The notes under the pieces are model-generated. The model made no database searches. It was given only the letters and a program-made list of their open reading frames with translations, and was not told the DNA's origin. From assembly GCA_013791775.1 (NCBI GenBank), contig VMTE01000025.1, positions 18,255 through 82,254 on the forward strand: a DNA stretch of 64,000 nt, read 5' to 3'. The stretch's first letter is position 1, and every line of letters starts with the position of its first letter. Positions 46,171 to 54,565 of this stretch are shown here, one piece after another. The position numbers were made by a program, and so were the translations under genes. The stretch comes from Hyphomonas sp. GTDB lineage: Bacteria > Pseudomonadota > Alphaproteobacteria > Caulobacterales > Hyphomonadaceae.

Positions 46171-47355
46171 TCATTCCGGATCAGACAAAATCAACTCGGC
46201 CCACCAATCAGCCATTCTTACGCGCTCATCCCAGTATCGCGCCCGGTGGTATGCCTTGCGCACCTGATCACCGCCAACATGGCCCAGCTCGGCCTCAATG
46301 GCGTCAGTGTGCCATTTGCCGCTTTCATTCAGCAGGCTGGACGCGCTCGCCCGGAAGCCGTGCGAAGTAAGTTCTTCCCGTGTGTATCCCATCCGGCGCA
46401 GGGCGAGGTTCAGTGTGTTCTCGCTGATCGGCTTGCCGGGAGACTGGTGCGAGGGAAACACAAGAAGGCGTTTGCTATTGAGCGCCTGAAGATCCTTGAG
46501 GATGGCTACCGCCGCCGCCGATAGCGGCTTCACGTGTTGGCGGCGCATCTTTGCCCGCGTCTCCGGGATCGTCCATGTGCGCTTCTCAAGGTCAAACTCC
46601 TTCCACCAGGCGAGGCGAAGCTCCCCGGGCCGGGGGTAGAGGAGCACCATCAGTTTCAGCGCCGCCTGAGTCTCTGGTGCACCGTCATAAGCCCAGACGT
46701 GCCGAACAAGCTCATGAAAGGCGTCGCGTTCTGTGATCGCCGCCCGATGGTTGACCTTCGGCGTCGTCACCGCCCCCCGCAAGCCAAAGGTCGGATCATT
46801 CTCAGCCCGCGCTGTGGCGATGGCATACCGGAACACCTGCCCGACAACGGCCCGCATGCGGATTGCGCTTTCATAATGCCCCTTGGCCTCAAGGCGGCGC
46901 AGCGGCTTCAGGATTTCGGCGGCGGTGATTTCGCGGATCGGGCGGGCGCCAAGATCGGCCGCCGCGAGACCGATCAGCCAGCGCTTCTTTGAAAGCGTGA
47001 TGGCGGCGCGCCCTTCCCGCTCGCCCCGCGCCAGCAATTCCTCTGCCAAGGCCAGAAAGGTGTCTTCCGCCAGCGCCCGGCGCTCTTCCTTGTCGGCCTT
47101 GGCCTTGGCGCTGGGGTCGATACCATTCTGCAAAAGGCCTTTGGCCTCCTGCCGCTTCTCTCGCGCACGGGCGAGCGAGGTTTCAGGATAGGTGCCAAGT
47201 GCCAGCAGCTTTTGCTTGCCGTCAAAGCGATAGGCGAGGCGCCAGAATTTCGTGCCGCTCGGCGAGGCCTCTACAAACAGCCCGCCGCCATCGGAAATGC
47301 GATAGGCGCGCGCTTCGGTTTTCAGATTTCTGATTTGGGTATCCGTCAGCGGCAT
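46171..47355 (-). CDS. Tyrosine recombinase (P4-type integrase)
   Basis: 394 residues. An N-terminal DUF4102 domain (1-80, MPLTDTQIRNLKTEARAYRISDGGG) is followed by a SAM-like core-binding domain and the catalytic domain with R242 (PRPGELRLAW), H332-x-x-R335, H359 and nucleophile Tyr369 in KAYHRARYW, then a WWAELI tail. All catalytic residues are present, so it should be active. It starts 185 bp from tRNA-Leu and reads away from it, the usual position for an integrase using a tRNA 3' end. Confidence 0.95.
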   Translation of the reverse strand: MPLTDTQIRNLKTEARAYRISDGGGLFVEASPSGTKFWRLAYRFDGKQKLLALGTYPETSLARAREKRQEAKGLLQNGIDPSAKAKADKEERRALAEDTFLALAEELLARGEREGRAAITLSKKRWLIGLAAADLGARPIREITAAEILKPLRRLEAKGHYESAIRMRAVVGQVFRYAIATARAENDPTFGLRGAVTTPKVNHRAAITERDAFHELVRHVWAYDGAPETQAALKLMVLLYPRPGELRLAWWKEFDLEKRTWTIPETRAKMRRQHVKPLSAAAVAILKDLQALNSKRLLVFPSHQSPGKPISENTLNLALRRMGYTREELTSHGFRASASSLLNESGKWHTDAIEAELGHVGGDQVRKAYHRARYWDERVRMADWWAELILSDPE

Positions 47356-47507
47356 GTGGACTCGTTCGCATCAGGCCGGGCGCCATACCAACAACCATAC
47401 CAACGTTTATACCAACAAAAAATCCGGATGCCAACGCGCGACTTTGGAGCGCTCCGGACCTTCCGGGACGCTATTCCTTGAATTTATTTGCTTATTTTAT
47501 TGTGTTT

Positions 47508-47527
47508 CGGACGATCTCGGACCATCT
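47508..47527. repeat. Tandem 10-bp repeats next to the tRNA-Leu attachment site
   Basis: CGGACGATCT followed directly by CGGACCATCT, 12 bp outside the tRNA 3' end and inside the island. They resemble the paired arm-type sites bound by integrases. The left end has the weaker counterpart CGGATGAAAT CGGACTGTGT at 41000-41019. Confidence 0.55.
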
Positions 47528-47539
47528 AAAACCTGTTGC

Positions 47540-47623
47540 TGGTGCCTCTGGCCGGACTCGAACCGGCACTCCTTGCGGAAGCGGATTTTGAATCCGCCGC
47601 GTCTACCATTCCACCACAGAGGC
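47540..47623 (-). tRNA. tRNA-Leu (anticodon CAA)
   Basis: On the minus strand GCCTCTG (47623-47617) pairs with CAGAGGC (47550-47544), then A and an encoded CCA. The anticodon loop is TTCAAAA with anticodon CAA; the long variable arm (CTTCCGCAAGGAG) is typical of tRNA-Leu; the T loop is TTCGAGT. It is the integration site of the island to its left. Confidence 0.96.
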
Positions 47624-47809
47624 CTGCAGATTGGGCGGTTCCTGCCGCACGCGGCGGGCTCCTGTCAATCGTCTCGACGCGGGCCGGCAAGCCGGTTAAA
47701 TCGGCGGGCCGGAAGGTGGCCGCGGTTTCCGGGGGCGCGCCGCGACCGGCAAACCTGCCGGATCAACCAGACGATCCAGACCATCCGCACTTTGATCGGA
47801 GACAGCGCC

Positions 47810-48430
47810 ATGACCGAGACGCCTGCCGAGACCGAGCAAACGCTCCTGCAAATCATCGAGGCGCTGGCCGAGGCCGCGCCGGACGCGGGTTTCAGCCTGC
47901 GGGAAATCTTCGATCGGCTGGACGAGGCCGCCTTCGGCACCGTGCTGTTCCTGCTGGCCCTGCCCTGCTGCATCCCGGCGCTGTACGTCATCCCGCAGAT
48001 TGTCGCCGTGCCGATGATGGCGCTGGCCGTGCAGATGTGTTTCGGCCGGGAGGAGCCCTGGCTGCCGGAAGCCCTGGCCGTCCGGAAGATCGACAAGGCC
48101 GGGCTTACCCAGATGGCGCATGGCGGGCGCAAATGGCTCGGCTGGATCGAACAGCTGAGCCGGCCGCGCGTCACCGTCATCACCGGCAAGCGCTCGGAGC
48201 GCGTCGTCGGCGCCTTCCTCGTCGTTTTCTGCGCCTCGATCCTGGTGCCCTTGCCGCTCACCAACACCGTGCCGGGCTTCGGCGTCGCCATCGCGTCCTT
48301 CGGCCTGATGCAGAAAGACGGCCTGGCCGTGATCGCCGGCCTGATCATCGGAACCGTCTGGATCGGCGCGCTGGTCTTCGCGGCCCTGACCGGCGCCACC
48401 TTCCTGGCCGGCGCCGCCCTGGGCTCGTGA
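47810..48430 (+). CDS. ExoD-family membrane protein (second copy)
   Basis: 206 residues, starting MTETPAETEQTLLQ, with the ExoD helix pattern FGTVLFLLALPCCIPALYVIP, GREEPWLPEAL and PRVTVITGKRSERVVG. About the same length as the paralogue at 22724-23344 but divergent in sequence. The start at 47810 is chosen because the open upstream frame is the reverse of tRNA-Leu. dsbB follows after 38 bp on the same strand. Confidence 0.85.
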   Translation: MTETPAETEQTLLQIIEALAEAAPDAGFSLREIFDRLDEAAFGTVLFLLALPCCIPALYVIPQIVAVPMMALAVQMCFGREEPWLPEALAVRKIDKAGLTQMAHGGRKWLGWIEQLSRPRVTVITGKRSERVVGAFLVVFCASILVPLPLTNTVPGFGVAIASFGLMQKDGLAVIAGLIIGTVWIGALVFAALTGATFLAGAALGS

Positions 48431-48468
48431 CGCTGCGCCGCATTGCGGAGCGGGTGCGCAGCGATTGA

Positions 48469-48996
48469 ATGGCCCGCATGACCGTGATCAAATCCCTCCT
48501 GCTGGGCTGGCGCTGGCCCGTCGCCGCGCTGATCGCTTCAGCCCTGGTGCTGGCCGGGGCCCATGCCTTCGAAATCTTCGGCGGTCTTGAACCCTGCCCG
48601 CTCTGCCTGCGCCAGCGCGAAGTCTACTGGGCACTGATCGCGATGACGCTGACCGGGCTGACCATCTGGCGCTTCCTGCCGAAGCGCCGTTTCCTCGTCG
48701 CGCTCAACGTGATGATCGGCCTCGTCTTCGTGGTGGGCGTGGTCGTCGCGGCCTATCATGCCGGCGTCGAGTGGAAGATCTTCCCGCCGCCGGAAGGTTG
48801 CGACGGTACGGTGCCGGTCAATCCCTTCGAAATCGGAGACCTCAACGCGCCGATCTACATTCCCTCGTGCACGGACGCACCCTTCTATATCCTCGGCCTG
48901 TCGATGGCCGGATGGAACGGCGTCATCTCCGCGCTGCTCGCCGCCGCCAGCTTCACCGCCGCAACACTGACCTTCCGCAGCTACTGGAACAGATAG
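48469..48996 (+). CDS. dsbB: Disulfide bond formation protein B
   Basis: 175 residues, four helices. The periplasmic redox pairs are CPLC in LEPCPLCLRQREVYWA and a second pair, C in EGCDGTVP and C in IPSCTDAPF. It reoxidises DsbA and passes electrons to quinone in the inner membrane. The 3' end overlaps the convergent DUF3429 gene by 16 bp. A second in-frame Met is three codons in. Confidence 0.9.
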   Translation: MARMTVIKSLLLGWRWPVAALIASALVLAGAHAFEIFGGLEPCPLCLRQREVYWALIAMTLTGLTIWRFLPKRRFLVALNVMIGLVFVVGVVVAAYHAGVEWKIFPPPEGCDGTVPVNPFEIGDLNAPIYIPSCTDAPFYILGLSMAGWNGVISALLAAASFTAATLTFRSYWNR

Positions 48997-49445
48997 GCGC
49001 CGGCTGCGGCCGCCAGGGCGGTTGCCGCCGCCAGTGCGCCGGAAAGGCGCAGCCGCCGGAACCAGATCGGCAGGCCGGCCCCGCAAGCGTCCCAAACGCC
49101 GTGCACCGCATGCGCGGCCGCCGCTGCGGCGAACACCGGCCAGTCAAGCGCGCCGAGCACGCCCGCCAGCACCAGTCCCCAACCGGCCAGCGCGCCCAGC
49201 CCCGAGAGGGCCGCCAGCGGGGTCCGCAGCTGCGCCTCGCCGTAGGCATGGATCCCGGCGCCCCAGCGTACGCCGCCGGCAAAGGACAGGATCATGCCGG
49301 CATAGACCAGCAGGCACAGCGCCGCCTGCGCCCGCAGCACGGGACCCGTCTGCGGCAGCCACATCACCGCCGCGCCGGCGATGAACGGAACCAGCCCGGC
49401 CAGCGTCAGGGCCAGCTGCGTGGCCAGATTGCCGGACAGTCTCAT
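48981..49445 (-). CDS. DUF3429 membrane protein
   Basis: 154 residues, about five short hydrophobic helices. The conserved central stretch LLVYAGMILSFAGGVRWGAGI is the DUF3429 hallmark. Function unknown. It lies 3 bp downstream of the acyl-CoA dehydrogenase gene on the same strand and is probably co-transcribed. Confidence 0.87.
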   Translation of the reverse strand: MRLSGNLATQLALTLAGLVPFIAGAAVMWLPQTGPVLRAQAALCLLVYAGMILSFAGGVRWGAGIHAYGEAQLRTPLAALSGLGALAGWGLVLAGVLGALDWPVFAAAAAAHAVHGVWDACGAGLPIWFRRLRLSGALAAATALAAAAGAYLFQ

Positions 49446-49448
49446 CTG

Positions 49449-50612
49449 TCAAAGCCCCAGCACCTTGCGGGCGATGATGTTCTTCTGGATCTCATTCGTG
49501 CCGCCATAGATCGACTGCGCCCGCCCGCCGAGATAGCTCGCCACGTCGCGCGGTCCGCTGCCTGCAGATGGCGCGCGGTGTCCCACAAACGGACCCGCCG
49601 CCTCAAGCAACAATTGCGTGATGAACTGGTGCGTTTCGGTCGCGAGGATCTTCACGGTCGAGGACGCGTCCCCCACCGATCCGCCGGACACCTGCGCCGA
49701 AAGAATCCGGAACACCGTCATCTCCAGTCCGTCCACCGCGATCTCCGCCTGCGTCAGCCGCGCGGCAAACCCGGCATCGTCGATCAGGCGTTCGTTGGCG
49801 CCTTCCGGCAGCGCCGAGGCCAGCCCGCGCACATGCCGCAGCATCGCCCGCTTGCCGCCGATGCGCGCATAGGAGGTCCGCTCGAACCCGAGCAGGTATT
49901 GCGAATAGGTCCAGCCCTTGCCCGCTTCGCCGATCCGGCAATCCTCCGGAACGGTGACGTCCTCGAACAGCACTTCGTTCAGCGCGTGCGCCCCGTCGAT
50001 CGAGATGATCGGTTTCACCGTCACGCCCGGTGCGTCCAGCGGGCAGCAGATGAAGCTGATGCCTTCCTGTTTCTTTTCGCCCCGGCTGGTGCGCGCCAGC
50101 AGGAAAATCCAGTCGGCGTGCTGGGCGGCCGAGGTCCAGATCTTGTGGCCGTTCAACGTATAGACCCCGTCCTTCAGCACGGCGGAGAATTCGAGGCTCG
50201 CAAGGTCCGATCCCGCGCCGGGCTCCGAATAACCCTGCGCCCAGCCGACCGACCCGTCGCGGATGCCCGGCAGCCAGCGCGCCTTCTGCGCGTCCGAGCC
50301 GAACGTGTAGAGCACCGGCCCGACATAGATCACGCCCATCGGCGTCACCGTGGGCACGCCCGCGCGTTCCAGCTCCTCGTCGAACACGTATTGTTCCTCG
50401 ATCCCCCAGCCCGGCCCGCCATATTCCTTCGGCCAGGCCGTCGCGAGCCATCCGTTGGCCCCGAGCGCCATTTCCGATCGGCGCACATCGGCCGTCGTCA
50501 GGGCCTCGCCCGCCTTGTATTTCGCGATGATGTCCTTCGGGAATTCGGTTTCGAACCAGGCGCGCACATGGGCGCGGAAGGTCTCGGTCTCGGGCGCGAA
50601 TTTCAGGTGCAT
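49449..50612 (-). CDS. Acyl-CoA dehydrogenase family protein
   Basis: 387 residues from MHLKFAPETETF at 50612; the frame extends upstream only through the intergenic repeat. FAD-binding blocks include WAQGYSEPGAGSDLASL, LNGHKIWTSAAQHADW, QLLLEAAGPF and the C-terminal YGGTNEIQKNIIARKVLGL. The expected base glutamate position is within the late Y-G-G-T-N-E segment. Oxidises an acyl-CoA thioester at the alpha-beta bond; chain specificity unknown. A DUF3429 gene follows. Confidence 0.9.
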   Translation of the reverse strand: MHLKFAPETETFRAHVRAWFETEFPKDIIAKYKAGEALTTADVRRSEMALGANGWLATAWPKEYGGPGWGIEEQYVFDEELERAGVPTVTPMGVIYVGPVLYTFGSDAQKARWLPGIRDGSVGWAQGYSEPGAGSDLASLEFSAVLKDGVYTLNGHKIWTSAAQHADWIFLLARTSRGEKKQEGISFICCPLDAPGVTVKPIISIDGAHALNEVLFEDVTVPEDCRIGEAGKGWTYSQYLLGFERTSYARIGGKRAMLRHVRGLASALPEGANERLIDDAGFAARLTQAEIAVDGLEMTVFRILSAQVSGGSVGDASSTVKILATETHQFITQLLLEAAGPFVGHRAPSAGSGPRDVASYLGGRAQSIYGGTNEIQKNIIARKVLGL

Positions 50613-50695
50613 GGCCGGCTCCTTGATCGGTTGAAACCGTAGGCGGATGGCGAGGCGAGGCAATATCTGCCGCAAAGTAAAGTCGCGCCGGTATC

Positions 50696-50775
50696 TCCCC
50701 TCTCCGAAGACCCCAGCGAAGGCTGGGGTCCAGTTCCAAAAGCGCTGGATACCTGCCTCCGCAGGCATCCACGAA
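50696..50775. repeat. Two-hairpin intergenic palindromic repeat
   Basis: ACCCCAGCGAAGGCTGGGGT (50710-50729) is one palindrome and TGGAT...ATCCA around CCTGC/GCAGG (50746-50771) a second. On the minus strand it reads as the often mistranslated WTPAFAG-type sequence found between genes in many proteobacteria. It lies between the acyl-CoA dehydrogenase start and the DUF885 terminator, in no real gene. Confidence 0.8.
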
Positions 50776-50787
50776 GCGTCGCCCCGA

Positions 50788-50819
50788 AGAAAAAGCCCTC
50801 CCCGTTTCCGGAGAGGGCC
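50788..50819 (-). terminator. Rho-independent terminator of the DUF885 gene
   Basis: On the minus strand GCCCTCTCCG, loop GAAA, CGGGGAGGGC, then TTTTTCTTC. It lies 27 bp beyond the stop of the DUF885 gene. Confidence 0.9.
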
Positions 50820-50845
50820 CTCTTCATTCGGTCAGACCGCGCGCC

Positions 50846-52711
50846 TTACGACGCTTTGACGGTCGCAATCCACTGATCGACCTTGCGGCTCAGCACGTCG
50901 AGCGGCAGGGCGCCGCCGCCCAGCACTGTGTCGTGGAAGGCACGGATGTCGAACTTGTCGCCCAGCTCGGCTTCGGCTTTCGCGCGCAGCTGCTGGATAC
51001 GGATCATACCGATCTTGTAGGCCGTCGCCTGACCCGGCATCACGACGTAACGCTGCACTTCGGAACGTGCCTGCGTCTCGGTGATCGCCGAGTTCTCGAG
51101 GAAGTACTGCACCGCCTGGTCTTCGGTCCAGCCCTTCGAGTGCAGGCCGGTATCGACGACGAGGCGGATTGCGCGCCAGATTTCCGAGCCAAGGCGGCCG
51201 AAGTCCGAGTACGGATCAACATAAGTGCCCGGCATTTCCTTGGCGAGCTTTTCCGCATAGAGGCCCCAGCCTTCCGCATAGGCCGTGAACCCGGCCTGGG
51301 TGCGGAATTGCGGCACGCTGGTCAGCTCCTGCGCGATCGAGATTTGCATGTGGTGACCCGGCAGGCCCTCGTGATAGGCGATCACTTCCAGCTCGCCTTT
51401 CGGCATCGCTTCCATGTCCGACAGGTGGGCATAATAGACGCCCGGGCGCGTGCCGTCCGGCGTGCCCGGATAGTAATGCTGGGCTGCGCCCGGCTGCTCG
51501 CGGAACGCTTCGACGCGTTTCACCTCGAGGTCGGCTTTCGGCAGGATGCCGAAATAGTCCGGCAGCTTGGTCTTGATGTTATTGATCGCGGCGGTGGCGT
51601 CCGCGATATAGGCCTCGCGGCCTTCATCCGTATCCGCATAGTAGTGGCGCCGATCACTCTTTGCGTCTCGGATGCTCGTGAAGAATTCCTTCAGCGTGCC
51701 CTCGAAGCCGACCTGCGTCTTGATCGCTTCCATCTCGGCATGGATGCGGTCAACTTCCGCAAGGCCGAGCGCGTGGATCTCGTCCGCCGTCATCGACGTC
51801 GTCGTCTGCCCGGCCAGCATGAAGTTATAGTAGGCCGCGCCGTTCGGCTGCAGGTTGGCGCCCTGCGGACCCTTCGGATCGGGCGAGTTCGCCATGTCGG
51901 CGGTGCAGAACGCGATCAGGTCATTGTAGAAGGTCAGGAACGGGCCCTTCAGCGCCGCTTCAGCCTGCGCCGTCATTTCAGCGGCCGCTTCCGGTGTCGT
52001 TTTGCCGGTGTCGACCAGCTTCTGGACGTCGGCCTTGAAGTCGGCGAAGATCGCCGAGTCCGGACCATCCGTGAACGGTGCGCCGGTGATGATCTTCTTC
52101 GACTGGTCGATCACGCCTTCATAGGCAAACTTCGGCGCGTGCACGCCGTATTCGGCGCTCGACCTGGCAATCGCCAGCGCGTCCTGCAGCGCAGCGGCGG
52201 CGGCCGTGTAGCGCGCCACCAGCGCGCGGGCATCGGCTTCCTCGTCCACTGCATGGAACTGCATCAGGAAGGTCGGCGCGAAACTCTGAACGCCGTTCAT
52301 CTGGTCGAAGATGAACCCGTTCTGGCGATAGGCCACGCTCGCGGCGCTCCGTTCGGTCTGGTAGACCCAGAGCTCGTAGGAGTCCTGGTCCGTGGCCGAC
52401 AGCTGGTCGAAGGGGAAAGTGGCCTTCATCTCGGCCGTGGCGGCCTGCAGCCAGGCCAGTTGCTCGTCGGCGCAGGCAAAGGTGAAGCAGTCGATCTGGT
52501 CGTTCTTGTCCTTGCGGCCCAGGAACGTCAGCTGAACCGGGCTGAACTGAAGCTGCTCTTCATACTTGGCGTCAAACCAGGCATTCAGCTTGGTGCTCAG
52601 CTCTTCGGGGCTCAATGCCGCAGCCGTGTCGGCGGGGTCAGTGGCGGGGTTTGGCGCGCAGGCGCCCACGACAAACATCAGGGCAAGCGCGGAAACAGCG
52701 GTACGGAACAT
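50846..52711 (-). CDS. DUF885 family lipoprotein, putative metallopeptidase
   Basis: 621 residues. MFRTAVSALALMFVVGACAP has a lipobox with Cys18, so it is a lipid-anchored periplasmic protein. The DUF885 domain fills the rest. EVIAYHEGLPGHHMQISIA carries an HExxxxHH-type zinc site, and YAEGWGLYAEKLAKEM the downstream glutamates. These proteins are probably peptidases; substrate unknown. GGAGGAG precedes the start at 52711. A terminator follows at 50788. Confidence 0.88.
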   Translation of the reverse strand: MFRTAVSALALMFVVGACAPNPATDPADTAAALSPEELSTKLNAWFDAKYEEQLQFSPVQLTFLGRKDKNDQIDCFTFACADEQLAWLQAATAEMKATFPFDQLSATDQDSYELWVYQTERSAASVAYRQNGFIFDQMNGVQSFAPTFLMQFHAVDEEADARALVARYTAAAAALQDALAIARSSAEYGVHAPKFAYEGVIDQSKKIITGAPFTDGPDSAIFADFKADVQKLVDTGKTTPEAAAEMTAQAEAALKGPFLTFYNDLIAFCTADMANSPDPKGPQGANLQPNGAAYYNFMLAGQTTTSMTADEIHALGLAEVDRIHAEMEAIKTQVGFEGTLKEFFTSIRDAKSDRRHYYADTDEGREAYIADATAAINNIKTKLPDYFGILPKADLEVKRVEAFREQPGAAQHYYPGTPDGTRPGVYYAHLSDMEAMPKGELEVIAYHEGLPGHHMQISIAQELTSVPQFRTQAGFTAYAEGWGLYAEKLAKEMPGTYVDPYSDFGRLGSEIWRAIRLVVDTGLHSKGWTEDQAVQYFLENSAITETQARSEVQRYVVMPGQATAYKIGMIRIQQLRAKAEAELGDKFDIRAFHDTVLGGGALPLDVLSRKVDQWIATVKAS

Positions 52712-52825
52712 GGGGGTCTCCTCCAATAGTCTTTCCGTTTAACGATAAAACCACGTAGCCGTCCCGCCCGTCCGCGTCAATCGCTGGCGAATTGGCAAGC
52801 CCGGAATCCCCGGCTAAGCAAAACC

Positions 52826-53791
52826 ATGACCCAGACACCTCTTTCCTCCGCCCCGCAGCGCGTCCGCCTTGGCACCCGCGGCTCACCCCTCGCACTGGCG
52901 CAGGCCCATGAAGTCGCCGCCAGCCTGAGGGCGGCGTCCGGCGGCGCGTTCGAAGCCGAGATCGTCACCTTCACCACCACCGGCGACCAGCTGACGACCG
53001 AGCGCCTGATCAATTCCGGCGGCAAGGGCCTGTTCACGCGCGAGCTCGACGACTCCCTGTCGCGCGGCGATATCGACATCGCCGTGCACAGCCTGAAGGA
53101 CGTGCCGTCCCTTCTCCCCGAGGGCCAGTTTTTCGCGGCCTTTCCGGCGCGCGAAGATCCGCGTGACGGTTTCGTCTCGCACATCGCCGCCACCTTGCGC
53201 GACCTGCCGGCAGGCGCCCGTCTCGGCACCGCGTCGCTGCGCCGCGAAGCGCAGGCGCTGGCGCTGCGGCCGGACCTTGAGGTCGTCACCTTTCGCGGCA
53301 ACGTGCAGACCCGGATGCGCAAGCTCGAGGAAGGCCTCGCCGATGCCACCTTCCTCGCCATGGCCGGCCTCAGCCGCCTCGGCCATGCCGGCAAGGCGCG
53401 GCCCATCCCGCTCGAAGACATGCTGCCCGCCGCCGCCCAGGGGATCATCGGTGTGGTCGCGCGCGAAAATGCCGCCGCCGACCTGCGCGCCGCGCTTGCC
53501 CGGCTGAACGTTGCGGCCAGCGAAGCCGCCGCCACGGCGGAGCGCGCCTTCCTTGCGCAACTCGACGGCAGTTGCCGGACACCGATCGCCGCGCACCTCT
53601 TCGATGAAGGCAGCACCTGGCGCCTCACCGGCGAAGTGCTCAGCCCGAAGGGCGAACAGCGCTGGCGCGCCGAAGCGACCTGCCGGAAAGACGCCAGCCT
53701 CGCCCGGCTGGCCGCCCTCGGCCGCGAGGTCGCCGGCGAGATATTGGAGTCCGCGCAGGGCCAGCTTCCGGTGTTCGGGGACGAGCGGTGA
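52826..53791 (+). CDS. hemC: Porphobilinogen deaminase (hydroxymethylbilane synthase)
   Basis: 321 residues. It polymerises four porphobilinogens to hydroxymethylbilane. [18 protein letters not shown] starts the family, [11 protein letters not shown] holds the catalytic aspartate region, [12 protein letters not shown] and [12 protein letters not shown] the substrate arginines, and the dipyrromethane cofactor attaches to the cysteine in [12 protein letters not shown]. Its stop overlaps the GTG start of hemD by 4 bp, so the two are translationally coupled. Confidence 0.96.
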   Translation: MTQTPLSSAPQRVRLGTRGSPLALAQAHEVAASLRAASGGAFEAEIVTFTTTGDQLTTERLINSGGKGLFTRELDDSLSRGDIDIAVHSLKDVPSLLPEGQFFAAFPAREDPRDGFVSHIAATLRDLPAGARLGTASLRREAQALALRPDLEVVTFRGNVQTRMRKLEEGLADATFLAMAGLSRLGHAGKARPIPLEDMLPAAAQGIIGVVARENAAADLRAALARLNVAASEAAATAERAFLAQLDGSCRTPIAAHLFDEGSTWRLTGEVLSPKGEQRWRAEATCRKDASLARLAALGREVAGEILESAQGQLPVFGDER

Positions 53792-54495
53792 CCCTGCCGG
53801 TGATCGTGACGCGGAGCCAGCCCGGCGCCCGCGAAACGGCAGCGAGCCTCGAAGCCCTCGGCTTCACGCCCCTCCTTTCGCCGATGCTGCAGATCGTCGA
53901 AACCGGCTTCGACCCGGCCGTCCTCAACGGCGTCCGGCACATTGTCTTCACCAGCGTCAACGGCCTGGGCGCGGTCCGGAGCGCCGGCATTCCGGGCGAC
54001 ATCGTCGCCTGGTGCGTTGGCCCGTCCACGGCCGGGGCCGCGCGGGAGGCCGGCTTCAGCCATGTCGTCGAGGGTGATGGCAATGCCGGCGATCTCGCGC
54101 GGCGCATTCTCGCGTCTGGTATTCAAGGCCCCCTCCTCCACATCGCCAACGAAGCGGCCGCCGGTGATCTTGTGGCGCTCCTTCGGGCCGGCGGCTGCGA
54201 TGCCCGTTTCTGCGCGCCATACCGGACCGAGCCGGCGGCCTCGCTCAGCGCGGCGGCGCTCGCGGCGCTGAACGGACCGTCGCCGGTGGCCGTCCTGCTC
54301 CACTCCGCCAAGGCGGCCGCCGCCGTCGCCGCCGGTGCGCCGAACCTTGAACATGCCGCCCTCGTGGCCATTTCTGCCGCAGCCCTTGCGCCCCTCAAGG
54401 GACAGGGCGGTCTTGGCGAATGGGTGGCCCGCAAGCCGAACGACAGCGACCTCATGCATGCGCTGCTCGACGCGCAGGCGGCCGTGTTGCGCTGA
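53788..54495 (+). CDS. hemD: Uroporphyrinogen-III synthase
   Basis: 235 residues from a GTG inside the hemC stop (GTGA). [22 protein letters not shown] is the usual N-terminus and [13 protein letters not shown] the conserved core block; the family is otherwise poorly conserved, so position after hemC carries weight. Cyclises hydroxymethylbilane to uroporphyrinogen III. The mic60-like gene follows 70 bp later. Confidence 0.9.
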   Translation: MTLPVIVTRSQPGARETAASLEALGFTPLLSPMLQIVETGFDPAVLNGVRHIVFTSVNGLGAVRSAGIPGDIVAWCVGPSTAGAAREAGFSHVVEGDGNAGDLARRILASGIQGPLLHIANEAAAGDLVALLRAGGCDARFCAPYRTEPAASLSAAALAALNGPSPVAVLLHSAKAAAAVAAGAPNLEHAALVAISAAALAPLKGQGGLGEWVARKPNDSDLMHALLDAQAAVLR

Positions 54496-54565
54496 CGCCC
54501 CGCTTTGCCCCTGGACCAGCGCTGTGCAACATTGTTTCGAAACCAGAAGCTGACAGAGTGACGGG

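Larger units (their letters stand above)
41032..47562. mobile_element. Genomic island integrated at tRNA-Leu(CAA)
   Basis: Bounded on the right by the 3' end of tRNA-Leu(CAA) at 47540-47562 and on the left by a near copy of that 23-bp end (41032-41053, one base deleted). Contents: a 510-bp non-coding left end, REC-GGDEF-EAL gene, CHASE4 kinase gene, TorF porin gene, and a P4-type tyrosine integrase reading away from the tRNA. This layout (tRNA, integrase, cargo, repeat) is the standard form of an integrative island. The 6.5-kb size and the lack of transfer genes suggest a non-autonomous or reduced element. Confidence 0.7.

Noticed and set aside
47536-48468. Plus-strand frame beginning in tRNA-Leu and running through exoD
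   Set aside because: Its N-terminus is the tRNA complement (the familiar false LAGLEPA peptide) and the remainder is out of frame with the ExoD protein.
50613-50768. Longer start for the acyl-CoA dehydrogenase
   Set aside because: The added residues (PAEAGIQ, WTPAFAG) are translated palindromic repeat, not protein.
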